Positions 50,592 through 51,165 of a stretch of DNA of 51,165 nt are shown here, piece by piece. How positions within the stretch are numbered: position 1 is the stretch's first letter; every line of letters starts with the position of its first letter. Source of the DNA: Pseudomonadota bacterium (GTDB taxonomy: Bacteria > Pseudomonadota > Alphaproteobacteria > Rickettsiales > UBA3002); assembly GCA_040384265.1 (NCBI GenBank), contig JAZKJM010000005.1, positions 1 through 51,165 of the forward strand, given 5' to 3'. A model generated the notes under the pieces. The model had not been told where the DNA came from and did no database searches. It worked only from the letters and a program-made list of their open reading frames with translations. Made by a program: the position numbers and the translations under genes.

Positions 50592-51165
50592 ATGTCTGAC
50601 CTCTTTAAATCCGCTACCAAGCCAAAGCCTGTGGCTTCGACCTATTCCGCCGAGCATATTGAAGTGCTGGAGGGGCTTGAGCCCGTGCGCCGCCGCCCCG
50701 GCATGTATATCGGCGGGAACGACGAAAATGCGATGCACCACCTCATCAACGAGGTGTTCGATAACGCGATGGATGAAGCGGTCGCGGGCCATGCAAGCTT
50801 CATCGAAGTGGATTTGCAGCCCGATAACAAAGTCACCATCCGCGATAACGGGCGCGGCATTCCGGTGGATGCGCACCCGAAATTTCCGAAGAAATCCGCG
50901 CTCGAAGTGATCCTGACCACGCTGCATGCGGGCGGTAAGTTCGATGATAAAGTCTACCACACCGCCGGTGGTTTGCATGGCGTGGGTATCTCGGTCGTCA
51001 ACGCATTGTCGGACCATCTCGAAGTGGAAGTCGCGCGCGAGCAGCAGCTTTACATCCAGCATTATTCCCGCGGCCTGCCGCTCGCCAAAATCCGCAATGC
51101 GGGCGCGATCAAGAACCGCCGCGGCACCAGCGTCATGTTTCACCCGGACGCGGAAATCTTCGGCA
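50592..51165 (+). CDS. parE: DNA topoisomerase IV subunit B, N-terminal part
   Basis: The first 191 codons are present and the gene runs off the right edge. The GHKL ATPase motifs are clear: EVFDNAMDEAVAGHA (N box with catalytic-type Glu and Mg-binding Asn), IRDNGRGIPVD, and AGGLHGVGISVVNALS. The opening YSAEHIEVLEGLEPVRRRPG followed by MYIGG matches alphaproteobacterial ParE better than GyrB, but GyrB cannot be fully excluded from this fragment. ATG 50592 starts 9 bp after the preceding membrane-protein gene. Confidence 0.9.
   Translation, partial: MSDLFKSATKPKPVASTYSAEHIEVLEGLEPVRRRPGMYIGGNDENAMHHLINEVFDNAMDEAVAGHASFIEVDLQPDNKVTIRDNGRGIPVDAHPKFPKKSALEVILTTLHAGGKFDDKVYHTAGGLHGVGISVVNALSDHLEVEVAREQQLYIQHYSRGLPLAKIRNAGAIKNRRGTSVMFHPDAEIFG

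Noticed and set aside
1-51165. CRISPR array, prophage or insertion sequence
   Set aside because: No regularly spaced direct repeats, phage structural or integrase genes, or transposase-like products were seen.

Overview
The window is GC-rich chromosomal DNA from an alphaproteobacterium. Evidence for this is the partial 16S 5' end, the envelope-biogenesis gene order (rpsB-tsf-pyrH-frr-uppS-cdsA-dxr-rseP-bamA-skp-lpxD-fabZ-lpxA-lpxI-lpxB), LpxI in place of LpxH, the sdhE-mfd pair, the ParE sequence type, and class-typical bdhA/patatin and polyamine clusters. I cannot name the order or genus. A complete lipid A/BamA pathway, a Tat-dependent oxidoreductase and a pseudopilin indicate a Gram-negative cell with an outer membrane. 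I saw no prophage, insertion sequence or CRISPR array.

Layout. 1-504: 5' end of a 16S rRNA gene (minus strand) with its leader and promoter. 505-5705: a pseudopilin-like gene, a LOG-family nucleotide hydrolase, radC, a palindromic dispersed repeat, then the minus-strand set bdhA > patatin > terC. 5797-7607: a divergent subtilase-like gene behind a PHO-box-like site. 7634-15649: a tightly overlapping nine-gene minus-strand operon (SPFH/SHOCT, two zinc-ribbon DUF4178-type proteins, a 46-aa membrane peptide, a DUF350 protein, membrane-anchored spermidine synthase, Tat-exported FAD oxidase, polytopic membrane protein, AdoMet decarboxylase), preceded by a tRNA with CAU anticodon. 15942-21431: HIT protein, queuosine-precursor-type transporter, purB, an M23 peptidase behind a very good PHO box, fumC, and a ligand-less intradiol-dioxygenase-fold protein. 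21492-26263: two large divergent genes of unknown function; one contains a clear internal duplication. 26267-42361: translation, isoprenoid, phospholipid, outer-membrane and lipid A genes, interrupted by a lipoprotein and an AT-richer GNAT gene. 42353-51165: recG, a PAS/degenerate-GGDEF protein, sdhE, mfd, another PHO-box-led pair of unknown genes, and the start of parE.

How genes work together. The central block joins ribosome-cycle genes to undecaprenyl-PP, CDP-diacylglycerol and MEP-pathway steps, then to outer-membrane protein assembly and lipid A synthesis. The 7.6-15.6 kb operon combines decarboxylated-AdoMet production, an aminopropyltransferase in a membrane protein, an exported oxidase and membrane-scaffold proteins. 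This suggests polyamine chemistry tied to the membrane.

The most unusual signal is a scattered set of genes of odd or unknown function that share a promoter layout. A two-half-site box of PHO-box type lies upstream of the subtilase, the 650-aa protein and the 190-aa protein, each exactly 22 nt before a -10-like hexamer. The M23 peptidase has the same box 10 nt before TATAGT. Two of these promoters place the start codon at or next to the predicted transcription start. I infer a PhoB-type regulon of unknown membrane or cell-wall function.
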